This document shows, piece by piece, positions 22,001 to 30,181 of a stretch of 64,000 bases of DNA. Made by a program: the position numbers and the translations under genes. Origin of the DNA: Barthelona sp. PAP020 (taxonomy: Eukaryota > Metamonada: BaSk clade); assembly GCA_040182905.1 (NCBI GenBank), contig JARQWU010000003.1, positions 49,009 to 113,008 on the forward strand, read 5' to 3'. The notes under the pieces are model-generated. The model was not told where the DNA came from, made no database searches, and saw only the letters and a list, made by a program, of their open reading frames with translations. The stretch's first letter is position 1. Each line of letters begins with the position of its first letter.

Positions 22001-23522
22001 ACTTTGGAAACAGATTATTGAGCAAATTTTCTTTTAAATCTGGTAATATTCCATAGAGATCATTAGGTAAATCCAAAACATTCAAAAATTCTGATTCTGA
22101 TTTTGAATTAAAAGAATTTTGTTGAAACTGAAACAATAATTCAATCCATTTCTTTTTTCCATCAAATATTAGCAATTTAACAATGATTTGATTCAAAACA
22201 TCCAAATTTTTACTAAAATATAACAATTTTTTAGTAAAAATAGGTTTTTCTGTTGGATTTTTCAAATATTCAAACAATAAAATTCGATCATCAGTAGATA
22301 ATTCAATCAAATCCAAACAATTAGCCCATAATTTAATTTTCGGTGATTTAGACTCCCTAAAACTTTTGAAAAATTCTTGAAAATATTTACTTGGTATATA
22401 ACCTTTGTCAAGAGTTTTTTTTAAAGCATATATGATACAAAAAAGAGAATTTTCAGCAATAGTTGTATATTTTAATGATTGTATCAATTTATCAATATAA
22501 ATCATCGAATCAAAATCAATTTGTCCTTTGTTGTGTTTAGCAGACTTGTATAAACTTGCCAAGGTATACAATAATTTCAAAACAATTACAGAAGGCTTTT
22601 CAATCTTGTTATTTTCCATTCTAGCATCAATACACCAATTTAATTCAAACAAACAATCAATACATCTGAAACTAATAAAATTACTCAATTGTGGATGTAA
22701 TGTCAATGGGATTAAATTGGAACACTTTAATATTAGCTTAAACCAAGAATTTGCTATCTTTAAACTGTGTCCTTCATATCCATCATTGCCTTTTTTGATA
22801 TTATCATCAGGCAGCAACAACAATTGTTGATATATCATCTGACAATCCATATGTAAAGGAGAATCAATCTTTTCCAAATATTTCCAAATGTTTACCAACC
22901 TTTTACATATTATTTGCACTTCTTCTGATAAATGCATACAAAACCGTAAAAGAGGTGATGTTATTATCAACAAATCAACAGAAAAAAAGGTCTGATGCTG
23001 AAAAACATTTTCAAACATCGTCAACAATAGATTAATAATATCAATCGTTGAATTAGATATAATTCGAGAAATTTGACTGGAAAACATTCTTAAAGCATCA
23101 CAAATATCTAAAACAAATTGATGTTTGGAAAGAAAATAATTGCAAAAAGTCAATAGTATAGTGACAAAATCATAAAGTTGTTTCAACGAACTAAATTGAA
23201 AACTCATCCATGTTTCATGTTCAGCTATTATGTGTGTTGGTAAACGTTTGATTAATCTTGGAAAAGCTGTGATTGATAACTCAATGGATAAATCAAAATT
23301 GTCTTTACTGATTAATAATTCAAATATAGTTTGCATTATATCTTTCCAAAATATCGGTGAAAAAGATTCAATGTTACTTTTAATGTATAAAAATATGTTT
23401 TCTTCTTTTAAGACATCTACATCAGGATTCGAACACATGTAAGTGAAGAAGTTCAGAATACTGGTAATCGATGATATTATCTGTGAGGTATCATTTGAGT
23501 TATTGGTTTGATTAAATGGCAT
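16050..23522 (-). CDS. ATR: ATR-type checkpoint kinase (PIKK)
   Basis: A 2490-residue phosphatidylinositol-3-kinase-related protein kinase (human ATR is 2644 aa), a nuclear sensor kinase for replication stress. Residues 1-~1450 are helical HEAT-like repeats with a short poly-Thr insert near 600. The FAT domain lies at about 1500-2050. The kinase domain (~2170-2440) has SGDDIRQDNRSMEIFN, GLGDRHLENIL with catalytic D2344, and HIDFGFLFDHG. The following PFRMTQNLVHGLGPFG fits ATR (PFRLTxNMVxxMGPxG) better than ATM, mTOR or DNA-PK. The FATC end, LIKDATDENNLCLLYAGWLPWV-like, also matches ATR. The kinase appears intact. A T10 tract ends two bases before the ATG. ATM is the main alternative assignment. 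Confidence 0.88.
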   Translation of the reverse strand: MPFNQTNNSNDTSQIISSITSILNFFTYMCSNPDVDVLKEENIFLYIKSNIESFSPIFWKDIMQTIFELLISKDNFDLSIELSITAFPRLIKRLPTHIIAEHETWMSFQFSSLKQLYDFVTILLTFCNYFLSKHQFVLDICDALRMFSSQISRIISNSTIDIINLLLTMFENVFQHQTFFSVDLLIITSPLLRFCMHLSEEVQIICKRLVNIWKYLEKIDSPLHMDCQMIYQQLLLLPDDNIKKGNDGYEGHSLKIANSWFKLILKCSNLIPLTLHPQLSNFISFRCIDCLFELNWCIDARMENNKIEKPSVIVLKLLYTLASLYKSAKHNKGQIDFDSMIYIDKLIQSLKYTTIAENSLFCIIYALKKTLDKGYIPSKYFQEFFKSFRESKSPKIKLWANCLDLIELSTDDRILLFEYLKNPTEKPIFTKKLLYFSKNLDVLNQIIVKLLIFDGKKKWIELLFQFQQNSFNSKSESEFLNVLDLPNDLYGILPDLKENLLNNLFPKSIRLFTLHWFLEIVMYDPKQIFQLLDTNIIDNIDYSVDIFQILGKILHNDIVLNFVDKILRGSDKRLHSSNQSQTSKMIVNMSSSNTTTTSTTTTTTIACNENNQRYGDSFHQFQYIYIMLKNTDLLASNMNFALLFNFTIDFLKKECLTETNNIVHWKNAALLQSIAITKVDTDYTHRTYIKTIDFFKPFISWWFSQFFLIHSYNILDVLLLSSKDSLTIGYPIVFIKFIEYFVNSKMFKQNLSRENPIEFKQETFYISKLTKDKIQKGFLDEIRQHYLLDDLHEVLKKPFYSASTDESNKTIIQKENNSILAYALINACFIENLQTLYKYLNFLLIFFKNTFLNNNEQMKERERLFLILLDSLDFFQFPDIPLYSYDKQILRKLVEGYMIVSNFLAKHQLLTTFEEFSRKINSGANMIMSEVRYLHIFLDFRLSFKSKPSMKKKFILLNLHIQIYSLLPLKAQLIYSTKLLSFHLFFLKHIQELFSVPLFDRQKLTDSSHKHKIQHIPHIQSTIESTVFLFETIFLFLDKYESFHNQNITEHFVYTILLEIIHLTGGLLVCISFLTTDDFTLLEKFWDEKIELFESFLQKLPAKVVKHSKYSKKLASILVSCDYRVLAMFFPSFLKFVNRLLVVADLNEIPILQIISVKEIYFVEKLDSQLDDLWNFDSFDVETIEFSDSISINLPVLLISLLLTYKHYIYGQAVENIEILLDEVANGLARFENTHYLKKIAGKILCVSGYSQHSTEKLYVNFPFSQVNNFSITNLIFVLLQQYLIPSLVTTTSNDCEIGLCTTELLKYSKGHVDSNTKQPIMISLLRLFDDREKLIIDPFLESDQFMRNMLLNSELTQLIELVLDDGDMRGLVTVGKLLGRYVPVACSLLIACQIVRLLEKQDWVKCSETIECFNRIFSSNNKNDCLCILRAIDYIFAWSISDNQSRVEEIDKSLEQKQVIEWIIPSRLSGDTLQQRVINHSYLSPLTHFLEGIDRELLISAYLDTMQYEKARVWFARGEILDGWAKHRVLSNDEMKTGDDDEEENGMLLNQSKMSKLMNREMYGYGRWRESLCEFSAKIEVDAEICGCWDASQWHITNNEDHLFFKTVDVDLCEENIASSVEDRLCSLRDLTFNKYFGKRTFQEFTRIINVWDQFQKGLTEIFEISSKKNEELNSNTEFDEIKNLKHFNHVLTFNTLILLKKLGNLDGFMLPFAVEYLFKHSLFERSLSLLNNASLDGQILHIQYLARLREIKTKRMEFIDNATSILGSLEEVSDIDSKIKIVTFISHQFCDLEVLPPREIQMVLLNFAGRARSSGNEYYNDLGDLHLLVAKIGCEMIGIANPQLRIKKPWLNDSQIQGLNVNAIGRRRRENLHLFPQSQRVLIMHSSMNDVIKDTLNSYVQATIFGDPIVWKLAIEQWLLLLVKCLSYYQEGIEFELLKNHVSNELNDIPLNRLFHLINMIVSRVYRPQNMQRNKGIDVRCEQEPVQEFLVTILRKLLVAYPHNVIWYLIFPLYAENECEPREQKQSNGVRIYSAVFPSRLKVANDNIVSKLLDEFVPATKNTIDFVQKGLFHIIGMPMAKSAKKILSRENDKMKKLLSSIVADTVLSPHLKNLNNFKNPVYIRSLNNQISSYSSKAVPRYFELDLADGTRRGFIAKSGDDIRQDNRSMEIFNVYNYLIHNNKNSSSLNETDLELKNITTYACVPLLINCGILEFVANTKSMRKTILHQYQMFGYIGNENSFMRTGRLFRDLHDREKKKIDLAMKNKPLNNSKEERDEELRVIMRSALDRLTQRFPACFGNFFIHSSFNSTLSYSSLLDKRNNYIKTTATWSILGYYIGLGDRHLENILIHEDGSLQHIDFGFLFDHGLSFKYPELIPFRMTQNLVHGLGPFGLTFFSETCLKVVNLFRDNRESITGIIDSILNDLVDGSLENEDMTPELKLQTVDSKIRGLMGGFSLNPKAQIDVLIKDATDENNLCLLYAGWLPWV

Positions 23523-23798
23523 GAAAAAAAAAAGGTGATCACAATATGCAGGGGTAACTTCTTTTTCTTATTTATTTTTTGCCACAAAGTCCCTTGTTTT
23601 TCTTTTATAACAACAATTTTTTTGATGAAAAACAATTAGTTTTCAATATATGCTTCCTTCTTTTCATTTTTCTATTAAAGACAATTGAATAACTATTATT
23701 ATCAATTTAATAATATTTATTCATTAATTAACACAATGGTTTCAAAAATAGAAATAAAAAAATAAAAAAAATCATTTTGTACATATTATTTACAACAA

Positions 23799-24713
23799 CT
23801 ACACAACTTTTTTCAATTGTAATAATAAATGATCATCACCATGATCTTTCAAAGCGTTATATTTTAAATATTGCAATAATTGGGTATTGTTGAACCCCAA
23901 AGTAGTTTTGATCTTTTTTAATGCCTCTACACGAGCAATAGTTGTTTTATTGACTTCAATAGTTTTAGCGTATGCGCTGTTAACGATAGCTGTTGATGTA
24001 CCTTCAGCTGCAACTAATTTTATAGTAGCAGCAGTTTCAGCCTCAATAACCTTTGTTTCTGCCGTAATTTTGGTTTGTGCTAATGTTTCCACAGCAGTGT
24101 TAACACTTTCTTGAGCTGTTTGAGCTTCATCAATGGCTTCGTCCAAATCTTCAGGGATAGCAACACGCTTTAATTCAAATTGACGAACTGTTACATCAAA
24201 TTGACTGAAAAAAGCAGTTAATCGATTCGTAATATTTGTGCTAATCCCAGCTCTTGCCGAAGAATAGAACTCACTCAATTCATGTAAAGAAATTTCATCC
24301 CTTACAATATCTCCAATCATTAGATCAAAGGGGGTTTGAAAATCAAGTAAAAAATTGGAATAAATTTTCGTTCCAATCGATTTTTCTTCAAGATTATAAT
24401 AGAGAGCATAAGATATTGTGAGTGCTATTTTATCTTTAGTTCTAGATGTAAGAGATGAATCAACTTCAATAGGAATAATTGGAAAAATGATAAAGGAATT
24501 AAATAATCCTATAGTATGTACACCAGCTGGATAAGTCTCTGTAAGATCAGCATGACCAGAAATACTATCATAATTTAACGCGCTAAAACCAACATCTACC
24601 CATTCAAGACAAATTAACCAAATAAGTAAAATGAAGACACCCAGGGTAACACCCAAAGTGATGAAAAACCTTTTCATATTGGATAACGTATCCTCAATGA
24701 AATCACCAATCAT
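23799..24713 (-). CDS. SPFH/band-7 domain membrane protein (prohibitin/stomatin-like)
   Basis: A 304-residue protein with one hydrophobic segment near the N-terminus (~15-37). A band-7/SPFH domain (~40-200) follows, with the pattern AGVHTIGLFNSFIIFP and ending FDVTVRQFELKRVAIPEDLDEAI. A coiled-coil tail (~195-265) rich in Ala/Glu/Thr is typical of SPFH oligomers. These proteins form ring scaffolds in membranes. The exact subfamily (prohibitin, erlin, stomatin or a protist group) cannot be settled by eye, and I see no targeting presequence that fixes the organelle. It is divergent to the PIG-X-like gene, with 53 bp between the ATGs. Confidence 0.8.
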   Translation of the reverse strand: MIGDFIEDTLSNMKRFFITLGVTLGVFILLIWLICLEWVDVGFSALNYDSISGHADLTETYPAGVHTIGLFNSFIIFPIIPIEVDSSLTSRTKDKIALTISYALYYNLEEKSIGTKIYSNFLLDFQTPFDLMIGDIVRDEISLHELSEFYSSARAGISTNITNRLTAFFSQFDVTVRQFELKRVAIPEDLDEAIDEAQTAQESVNTAVETLAQTKITAETKVIEAETAATIKLVAAEGTSTAIVNSAYAKTIEVNKTTIARVEALKKIKTTLGFNNTQLLQYLKYNALKDHGDDHLLLQLKKVV

Positions 24714-24766
24714 TTTAATTGAATATAAAAAAAAGAATTGTCAAATCCATTTCCAATTTTTTGATA

Positions 24767-25474
24767 ATGTTATTTAGGTATGTAGGCATTGTATTCCTGT
24801 TTAATATTATTATAGCTTCTTGTAATAATGCATATCTTCAAAAATTGAAAGATTATTGTGATGAAAATGATCACACTTTAATTTACGATGCCGTTTGTAA
24901 TGGAATATCAACACCTAAAAACAGACATTTGAATGCACAAATGGACTTTGCAAAGGAAGGTTTTGCCAAAGATATTTCAGTTCTAGTCGATTTTACTTCA
25001 ACAGATGAAGGTCCATTTAATTTCCTGTTTCAGATAACTCCTAGTTTTATTGCTGATTTTGAAGAGTTGGCACATGCTTCAATAAAAGACCCAAATGTGC
25101 TTCAATTCAAGCAAATTGGTTATCATAACATAGAAAATGCTAAACCATTGGCTAATACAACTTATTTGTTATTTATAACTGAAAATCCATATTTAAAGTT
25201 CCCTATTCATTTGAGATATCAGGAAGCAGCAATTGGAGGTGGATATACTGCCGTTTCGATGATGCGACCAAGATTTTTTACTTCTAAATATGAATATGAG
25301 TTGAAATTTGTGCCAATTCCTCCAGTGATAATGATGCCAAGAGGTGATTTGTTGCTTGCTGATTTCTTTGTGTATGCAACATTTGTTGTCGTTGCAATAT
25401 GTGCTGCTGCCATGATCATTTCATTAATTGTGAGATTGATTGATCAACAAGGAAAAAATGATAAACAGGAATAA
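24767..25474 (+). CDS. PIGX: PIG-X/PBN1-like ER membrane protein
   Basis: A 235-residue type I membrane protein. The ATG at 24767 is chosen because it gives a clean signal peptide (MLFRYVGIVFLFNIIIAS). The longer open frame starts with TTG. The luminal part contains an N-glycosylation sequon (NTT) and the segment FPIHLRYQEA...GGGYTAV. This matches the signature of the PIG-X/PBN1 family (PVHCRYH in human), preceded by a beta strand DISVLVDF. One transmembrane helix lies at ~198-222 with a short charged cytosolic tail. PIG-X stabilises PIG-M, the first mannosyltransferase of GPI-anchor synthesis, in the ER. Overall similarity is modest, so the call rests on the motif plus architecture. The next gene starts 37 bp downstream. 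Confidence 0.62.
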   Translation: MLFRYVGIVFLFNIIIASCNNAYLQKLKDYCDENDHTLIYDAVCNGISTPKNRHLNAQMDFAKEGFAKDISVLVDFTSTDEGPFNFLFQITPSFIADFEELAHASIKDPNVLQFKQIGYHNIENAKPLANTTYLLFITENPYLKFPIHLRYQEAAIGGGYTAVSMMRPRFFTSKYEYELKFVPIPPVIMMPRGDLLLADFFVYATFVVVAICAAAMIISLIVRLIDQQGKNDKQE

Positions 25475-25511
25475 TTTTTTTTTTTCAAGTTTTGCATAGA
25501 AGCAAGCCTAT

Positions 25512-27386
25512 ATGGTTCTATTTCATGTTTTAGGAGCAGGTAGAGATGTGGGAAGGTCTTGTTTTCTTGTTGAAATTGAACAGCATTTAATACTTTTAGA
25601 TTGCGGAATTCATATGGGTCATCAAAATATCGAGGATCGTTTTCCATGGTTTAACAGTGTTAAATCGAGATTAGATAAAGTTGAATGTGTGATATTAACT
25701 CATTTTCATCTTGATCATATTGGATCTTTACCTATTTTCTTGAGAGAATATGGATATAAAGGACCTATTTTTATGACTTTACCAACACAACAAATGTCAC
25801 CAATAGTTTTGAAGGATTTTTGCCGAGTTTCTGTGGAACAAAAAAGTGGAAGAGCACCATTTTCTGCCGATGAAATCGATAGAGCTTTTTTTAATGTTAA
25901 TATTGTTACTGTTTTTTCAGAACACACCATTTTAAGAGATCCCATTGTTCGAGCCACATTTACGCCTACATCGCATGTTATTGGTGGTATAGCTGTTCAT
26001 CTTAGTTGTAATAATCAGACTGTATTTTATTCAGGAGATTATACCCAAATTCCATCAAGATTGCTCGATCCTGGAAGCATGGTTCCCAGATATTCCGGAT
26101 GCATGAATCCTGACATATTTCTTCTTGAAGGAACTCATTCTACTAATCTTGTTGAGCTTGAACAGTTGGATGCAGAGAAATTGTTGTGTGAAGCCATTTT
26201 GGAAACTCTTTTTGAAGGTGGAAAAGTTCTTATTCCTGTGCAATCTCTTTCTCGTGCCCAAGAGCTTGTTTTGATTTTTGATCTTTTTCTTCAAAATAAT
26301 GCACACATTCGTAATCAATTGTGGTCGATGAATGTGGGGCAAACACGTGAGGGTCGAGATTATGTGAGGTTTTATTTCTCAACGCCGTTAGGGGAAGCTT
26401 GTAATGAGATATATGCCTCAAATATTCGTTGGAGCTCTGAAGAGAATGTTACCAGATTTTTGACTGCGACAAATGGACGTCAGTTTAAAAAGACACTGCT
26501 GACAAATAACCCTTTTGATTACTGTTTCTTACAACCTGTTACTGATAATCATGTTCTTCGACACAGAGTTCCAATGGTTTTGTTTTGTTCTCCTGCTAAT
26601 GTGCAAGCAGGGTTGTCCATGAGAATATTTACCCAATGGTGTGAATACCCAAAGAATTGTGTTATCATACCAGGATTGATTTTAAAGAATGATATATTGG
26701 GGAAGGTTTTATCTGGGTCTATTCAACGAATCAAGGATTCAAATGGGAATAATATCCCAATACGTTGCAAGATAAAAGAGATACCTTTTACTTCACATGC
26801 TGACATGAGAGCATTCATGCGTTTGACAAAACAAATAACTCCCAAGCAACTTTACCTTATACACGGCCACTCGAATAAGCTTGATAAATTGCAATCCATT
26901 CTTTTGGACATTCTTTCCAAAAATAGTAACAACAACAAATCTAATCAAATTTTTATACCTGAAACAGGGTGTTTAATCAGTCCAATGAATCAAGATAACT
27001 TGGAATCAATTTTATTAAATAATATAAATAATATATCTGAAAAAACTTCAATAAAGTTAAGTTTGGATTCTAAAGAACAAAAATTTTGTAAAGTTGAAAA
27101 CTTTGATCTTTACAGTGACATAAAAATCAGTTATAACAGTCAAAAATTATCGATTCAGTTCATAAAAGATTTATTAAATTCTTTAGGGTTCGATTGGATC
27201 TGCAGTCAAAGAATAAACAACCCTTTTATATTTAAAAAATATCAAACATTTAATATAATCAATAAAAAACAAGGTTTGGCAATAAATATATGTTATGATG
27301 ATACTATTATATTAAAAACTTCAAATCTTATGAATATACATTTTAAAAATGCATATTATAGTCTTATTGAATTCATAAATCTTTAA
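25512..27386 (+). CDS. INTS11: Integrator endonuclease subunit 11 (CPSF73 family)
   Basis: Metallo-beta-lactamase/beta-CASP RNA endonuclease of 624 aa. In the Integrator complex this subunit cleaves nascent snRNA and other Pol II transcripts. The N-terminus LGAGRDVGRSCFLVEI and LDCGIHMGH match INTS11 rather than CPSF73. The metal site HFHLDHIG (H64-H69), SGDY, and later beta-CASP motifs FTSHADMRAFM and IHGHSNK are all present, so it is probably catalytic. The beta-CASP region (~205-400) has some insertions. The tail beyond ~445 corresponds to the INTS9-binding C-terminal domain and is AT-rich and divergent. An INTS9 partner is not in this window. CPSF73 is the alternative call. Confidence 0.87.
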   Translation: MVLFHVLGAGRDVGRSCFLVEIEQHLILLDCGIHMGHQNIEDRFPWFNSVKSRLDKVECVILTHFHLDHIGSLPIFLREYGYKGPIFMTLPTQQMSPIVLKDFCRVSVEQKSGRAPFSADEIDRAFFNVNIVTVFSEHTILRDPIVRATFTPTSHVIGGIAVHLSCNNQTVFYSGDYTQIPSRLLDPGSMVPRYSGCMNPDIFLLEGTHSTNLVELEQLDAEKLLCEAILETLFEGGKVLIPVQSLSRAQELVLIFDLFLQNNAHIRNQLWSMNVGQTREGRDYVRFYFSTPLGEACNEIYASNIRWSSEENVTRFLTATNGRQFKKTLLTNNPFDYCFLQPVTDNHVLRHRVPMVLFCSPANVQAGLSMRIFTQWCEYPKNCVIIPGLILKNDILGKVLSGSIQRIKDSNGNNIPIRCKIKEIPFTSHADMRAFMRLTKQITPKQLYLIHGHSNKLDKLQSILLDILSKNSNNNKSNQIFIPETGCLISPMNQDNLESILLNNINNISEKTSIKLSLDSKEQKFCKVENFDLYSDIKISYNSQKLSIQFIKDLLNSLGFDWICSQRINNPFIFKKYQTFNIINKKQGLAINICYDDTIILKTSNLMNIHFKNAYYSLIEFINL

Positions 27387-27716
27387 AAACAATTTTTTTT
27401 TCGGATTTGTGTCTTGTCATTTAGAATTGTCAAATTTATTAACACATCACTTGAATAATATTGAGAATAAGAATTAGTTTGAAAATTTTACTTCAACATT
27501 TTTTTTGAAGGTAAAATATTTTTTTATTTTCTGCTGTTGTTGATGTGAATTCATTTGAGAACTTCTTTGAATAAAAAAATTCTGAAGAGGAATGAAAAAA
27601 GAAAGCAAATTATTTTCAAGCTTACTAATGCGAACTGAAAGATATTTCAAAGATATTCTTGATTTAATATTCTTGTCATTATAATTTAATATTTAAACGA
27701 TAACATATTGAAGAAA
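27387..27716. other. Intergenic region upstream of 6-phosphogluconolactonase
   Basis: 330 bp of AT-rich sequence between two genes on the same strand, with T tracts near 27395 and 27500. No open frame or RNA gene is supported. Confidence 0.5.
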
Positions 27717-28439
27717 ATGATGAACATTTTTCAACCAATAATTGAAAATCTTGAAAGCGATTTGTTTGTTAACAACGCTTCTCAAAAAATTTCTGAATCT
27801 ATTAGAAAGGCTATTTCTGACGAAAAAATTATACTTTTGGGATTATCTGGAGGGAGTTGTGCACAATTGTACGATAAATTCATTCAATGTTTTTCTGATG
27901 AAGAATGGAAACAAATTATCATTTATTTGGTAGATGAAAGGTTTGTTCCTCCCAATCATTATGATTCTAATGTGAAATTGGTGAAAGAAACATTGGTTAA
28001 CCATGTCAATCCTCTTAAATTCATTTATCCTTCTATCATCTATGGTAAAAGTTTGAATGATACATGTAAGCAATATGGAAATGAATTGCAGCAAATTTTT
28101 AATCAGTATGGCAAAGAAAAGCTCTTTATTGTTAATATTTTGGGGATGGGACCTGATTATCATATTGCATCATTATTTCCTCCTTTATCTGAAAAGTGGC
28201 TTTCTAATCATAACAATGATAGTTCATTTTTTATTCCTTCTTACACTGAAAAGTTTGCAGTTTCAAGAAGAATATCTTCCTCAATTAGTTGGTTAAATTT
28301 GGCGAATCAAACCTATTTGATTTTGAATTCTATAAAAAAGAGAGAGTTGTTTGACCTTATGATGGAACAATCTTTTAACCCAAAGGATTTTCCAATAGAA
28401 ACCGTTGAAACTCCATTAATCGTATATATACCTTTATAA
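27717..28439 (+). CDS. PGLS: 6-phosphogluconolactonase
   Basis: Hydrolyses 6-phosphogluconolactone to 6-phosphogluconate, the second step of the oxidative pentose phosphate pathway, in the cytosol. 240 aa from the ATG at 27717 (a second ATG follows directly). The longer frame starts with TTG. Family motifs are GLSGGSCA, VDERFVPPNHYDSN and LGMGPDYHIASLFPP (usual form GMGPDGHTASLFP). Length fits stand-alone enzymes. In Trichomonas and Giardia this domain is reported as fused to glucose-6-phosphate dehydrogenase. Here it stands alone, with no dehydrogenase sequence before or after it. Confidence 0.92.
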   Translation: MMNIFQPIIENLESDLFVNNASQKISESIRKAISDEKIILLGLSGGSCAQLYDKFIQCFSDEEWKQIIIYLVDERFVPPNHYDSNVKLVKETLVNHVNPLKFIYPSIIYGKSLNDTCKQYGNELQQIFNQYGKEKLFIVNILGMGPDYHIASLFPPLSEKWLSNHNNDSSFFIPSYTEKFAVSRRISSSISWLNLANQTYLILNSIKKRELFDLMMEQSFNPKDFPIETVETPLIVYIPL

Positions 28440-28569
28440 ATTTGTATTGATATGTTAATATGTGTGAATATGTTCAATAATTACAATTATTGATAAAAAA
28501 AAAAAAGAATTTTTTTTTTCATTCGTTTTATCATATTGAATATTGCAACATTGCATATTGTATTGAATC

Positions 28570-29991
28570 ATGAGTAATCGAAATACAGCAGTTGTTGAAA
28601 ATAGAGAAGATACTATTTTTCGAAGTTTGAAGCTATCTCCACCCTTTTTTTTGGGATTTAATAATAATTTTGATTTGAAGTATCATGTGTATTATAAAAC
28701 ATCATCGAAACGTTCGGAACCAGTTCATAGCGGATTTGCATTTGTGAAAGGATGTTTTTTATTTGTATTTCCTTGTTCTTCAATAGATTCAACATCATTT
28801 CCTGAAGATTTATCAGTGCCAGTTGAAATATTATTATTGAAAGAGTTAGCTATTCAATGTCCTCCTCCTGCAAAGCATGTTGAAAATAGTTTTACAAAGT
28901 TTGAACAAATTTTTATACACACAAAATATAATGAGTTTTGGTTGGGTTTTACTGACAAGACAATTGCTGTTGAATGTATCAAAAAATTGTATCTCATTGA
29001 AAAAGTTAATGTGAATGAATATCGGGAAGCTCATCCTACTATTGTTGGTCAACGAAGAGGCGATGTTTTTGATTGGGCATTTTTATTTCAAAAGGAACAA
29101 GATATCAGATTATTGATTCAAGAACGAAATAGAATGGATGTAAAAGAACTCGAAATTTTTGAAGAAGAAAAAGAAAAAAGAGATAATATGTTTATCGAAA
29201 GTACTTTGAAGAGAATGCGTATGTTTGCTTATAATAAGAAATGGGTTGAAGGGTTTGACACTGGACATTTCATGTACAATAAAGTTCGTTGGCGTTTAGA
29301 CTCAAAAGCAGGAAATTGTGTTTGTAAAATTAATAATGCACCAGTTTTAATCAGTGTTAGTGGTGATACGATCACAGCACCCACAATGAAAGGGCATTTC
29401 ATCAATAATCATTTTGATTGGATTTTTAAGGATCGTGTTATTTGTTCTTTTGATTTACGGATGGTTAAGACGTTAAATCAGGAGAAGTTGAAGGCTATTA
29501 AGGAAATGCAGCATGAATTACAATTGTTAGAATATGAAGATGAACTATTGGGAGAACTAAGCAGTTCTGAAGAAATGTTTTTTGATATGAACATTGAAGA
29601 TCAATTTCATGATGAAGATTTTGATACTATCATGGATATAAATGAAGAGATTTTCTTTAATTATGAAGAAAACAATGAACTATTTGCTGAAAACTTGTTA
29701 CCCGCCAAGGAAAAAAGATTAAAAGCAAAAATTGATGATGCTTTGGAGAGTAATGTAGGGTTAGAGGCAGAACCAAAGGATTGTACAATAACGTTTGAAG
29801 AATTGCCCTCACAAGTTATTAAAGTACAAAAGGTGAGAACAGAAATTGTGTATAATGTCGTGGATAGAATTTTAAAAGTCAATGGCACTGAAATTCCTTT
29901 GGACTTTAATGCTTCTCCTCTATTATTGCTTGTGGCTATAAGTTATTCACGTGCTCAAAGAATATCAAACAAACTTGTGGGTAAAAACTGA
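28570..29991 (+). CDS. Hypothetical 473-aa protein
   Basis: Not recognised. Residues ~25-150 look like an alternating beta region ending in a helix (FDLKYHVYYK..., FAFVKGCFLFVFPC, EFWLGFTDKTIAVECIKKLY), which could be a PH-like or GRAM-like fold. Residues ~170-215 are a charged helix. Residues ~225-300 are beta-rich, with TGHFMYNKVRW and HFDWIFKDRVIC. A very acidic segment (~325-375) is followed by a short beta/helix end. There is no signal peptide or transmembrane helix. It starts at the first ATG, 130 bp downstream of the lactonase gene on the same strand. Confidence 0.7.
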   Translation: MSNRNTAVVENREDTIFRSLKLSPPFFLGFNNNFDLKYHVYYKTSSKRSEPVHSGFAFVKGCFLFVFPCSSIDSTSFPEDLSVPVEILLLKELAIQCPPPAKHVENSFTKFEQIFIHTKYNEFWLGFTDKTIAVECIKKLYLIEKVNVNEYREAHPTIVGQRRGDVFDWAFLFQKEQDIRLLIQERNRMDVKELEIFEEEKEKRDNMFIESTLKRMRMFAYNKKWVEGFDTGHFMYNKVRWRLDSKAGNCVCKINNAPVLISVSGDTITAPTMKGHFINNHFDWIFKDRVICSFDLRMVKTLNQEKLKAIKEMQHELQLLEYEDELLGELSSSEEMFFDMNIEDQFHDEDFDTIMDINEEIFFNYEENNELFAENLLPAKEKRLKAKIDDALESNVGLEAEPKDCTITFEELPSQVIKVQKVRTEIVYNVVDRILKVNGTEIPLDFNASPLLLLVAISYSRAQRISNKLVGKN

Positions 29992-30181
29992 TTCTATAAA
30001 CATCTGCTCATTCAGGAAGCGTTTTTTTTTTGTTAAAAAAAAAGTTATTTGAATTGGTTTATTTCTACTGTAGTTTCCTTTTCAAATATGCTTGAAATTC
30101 AATTTCAGCAAAGGATTAGGAAATTCAATGTTGAAAAAAAAAAAAGAAAAGAATTCTCTTTATTTCCTATTTTATTATTTC

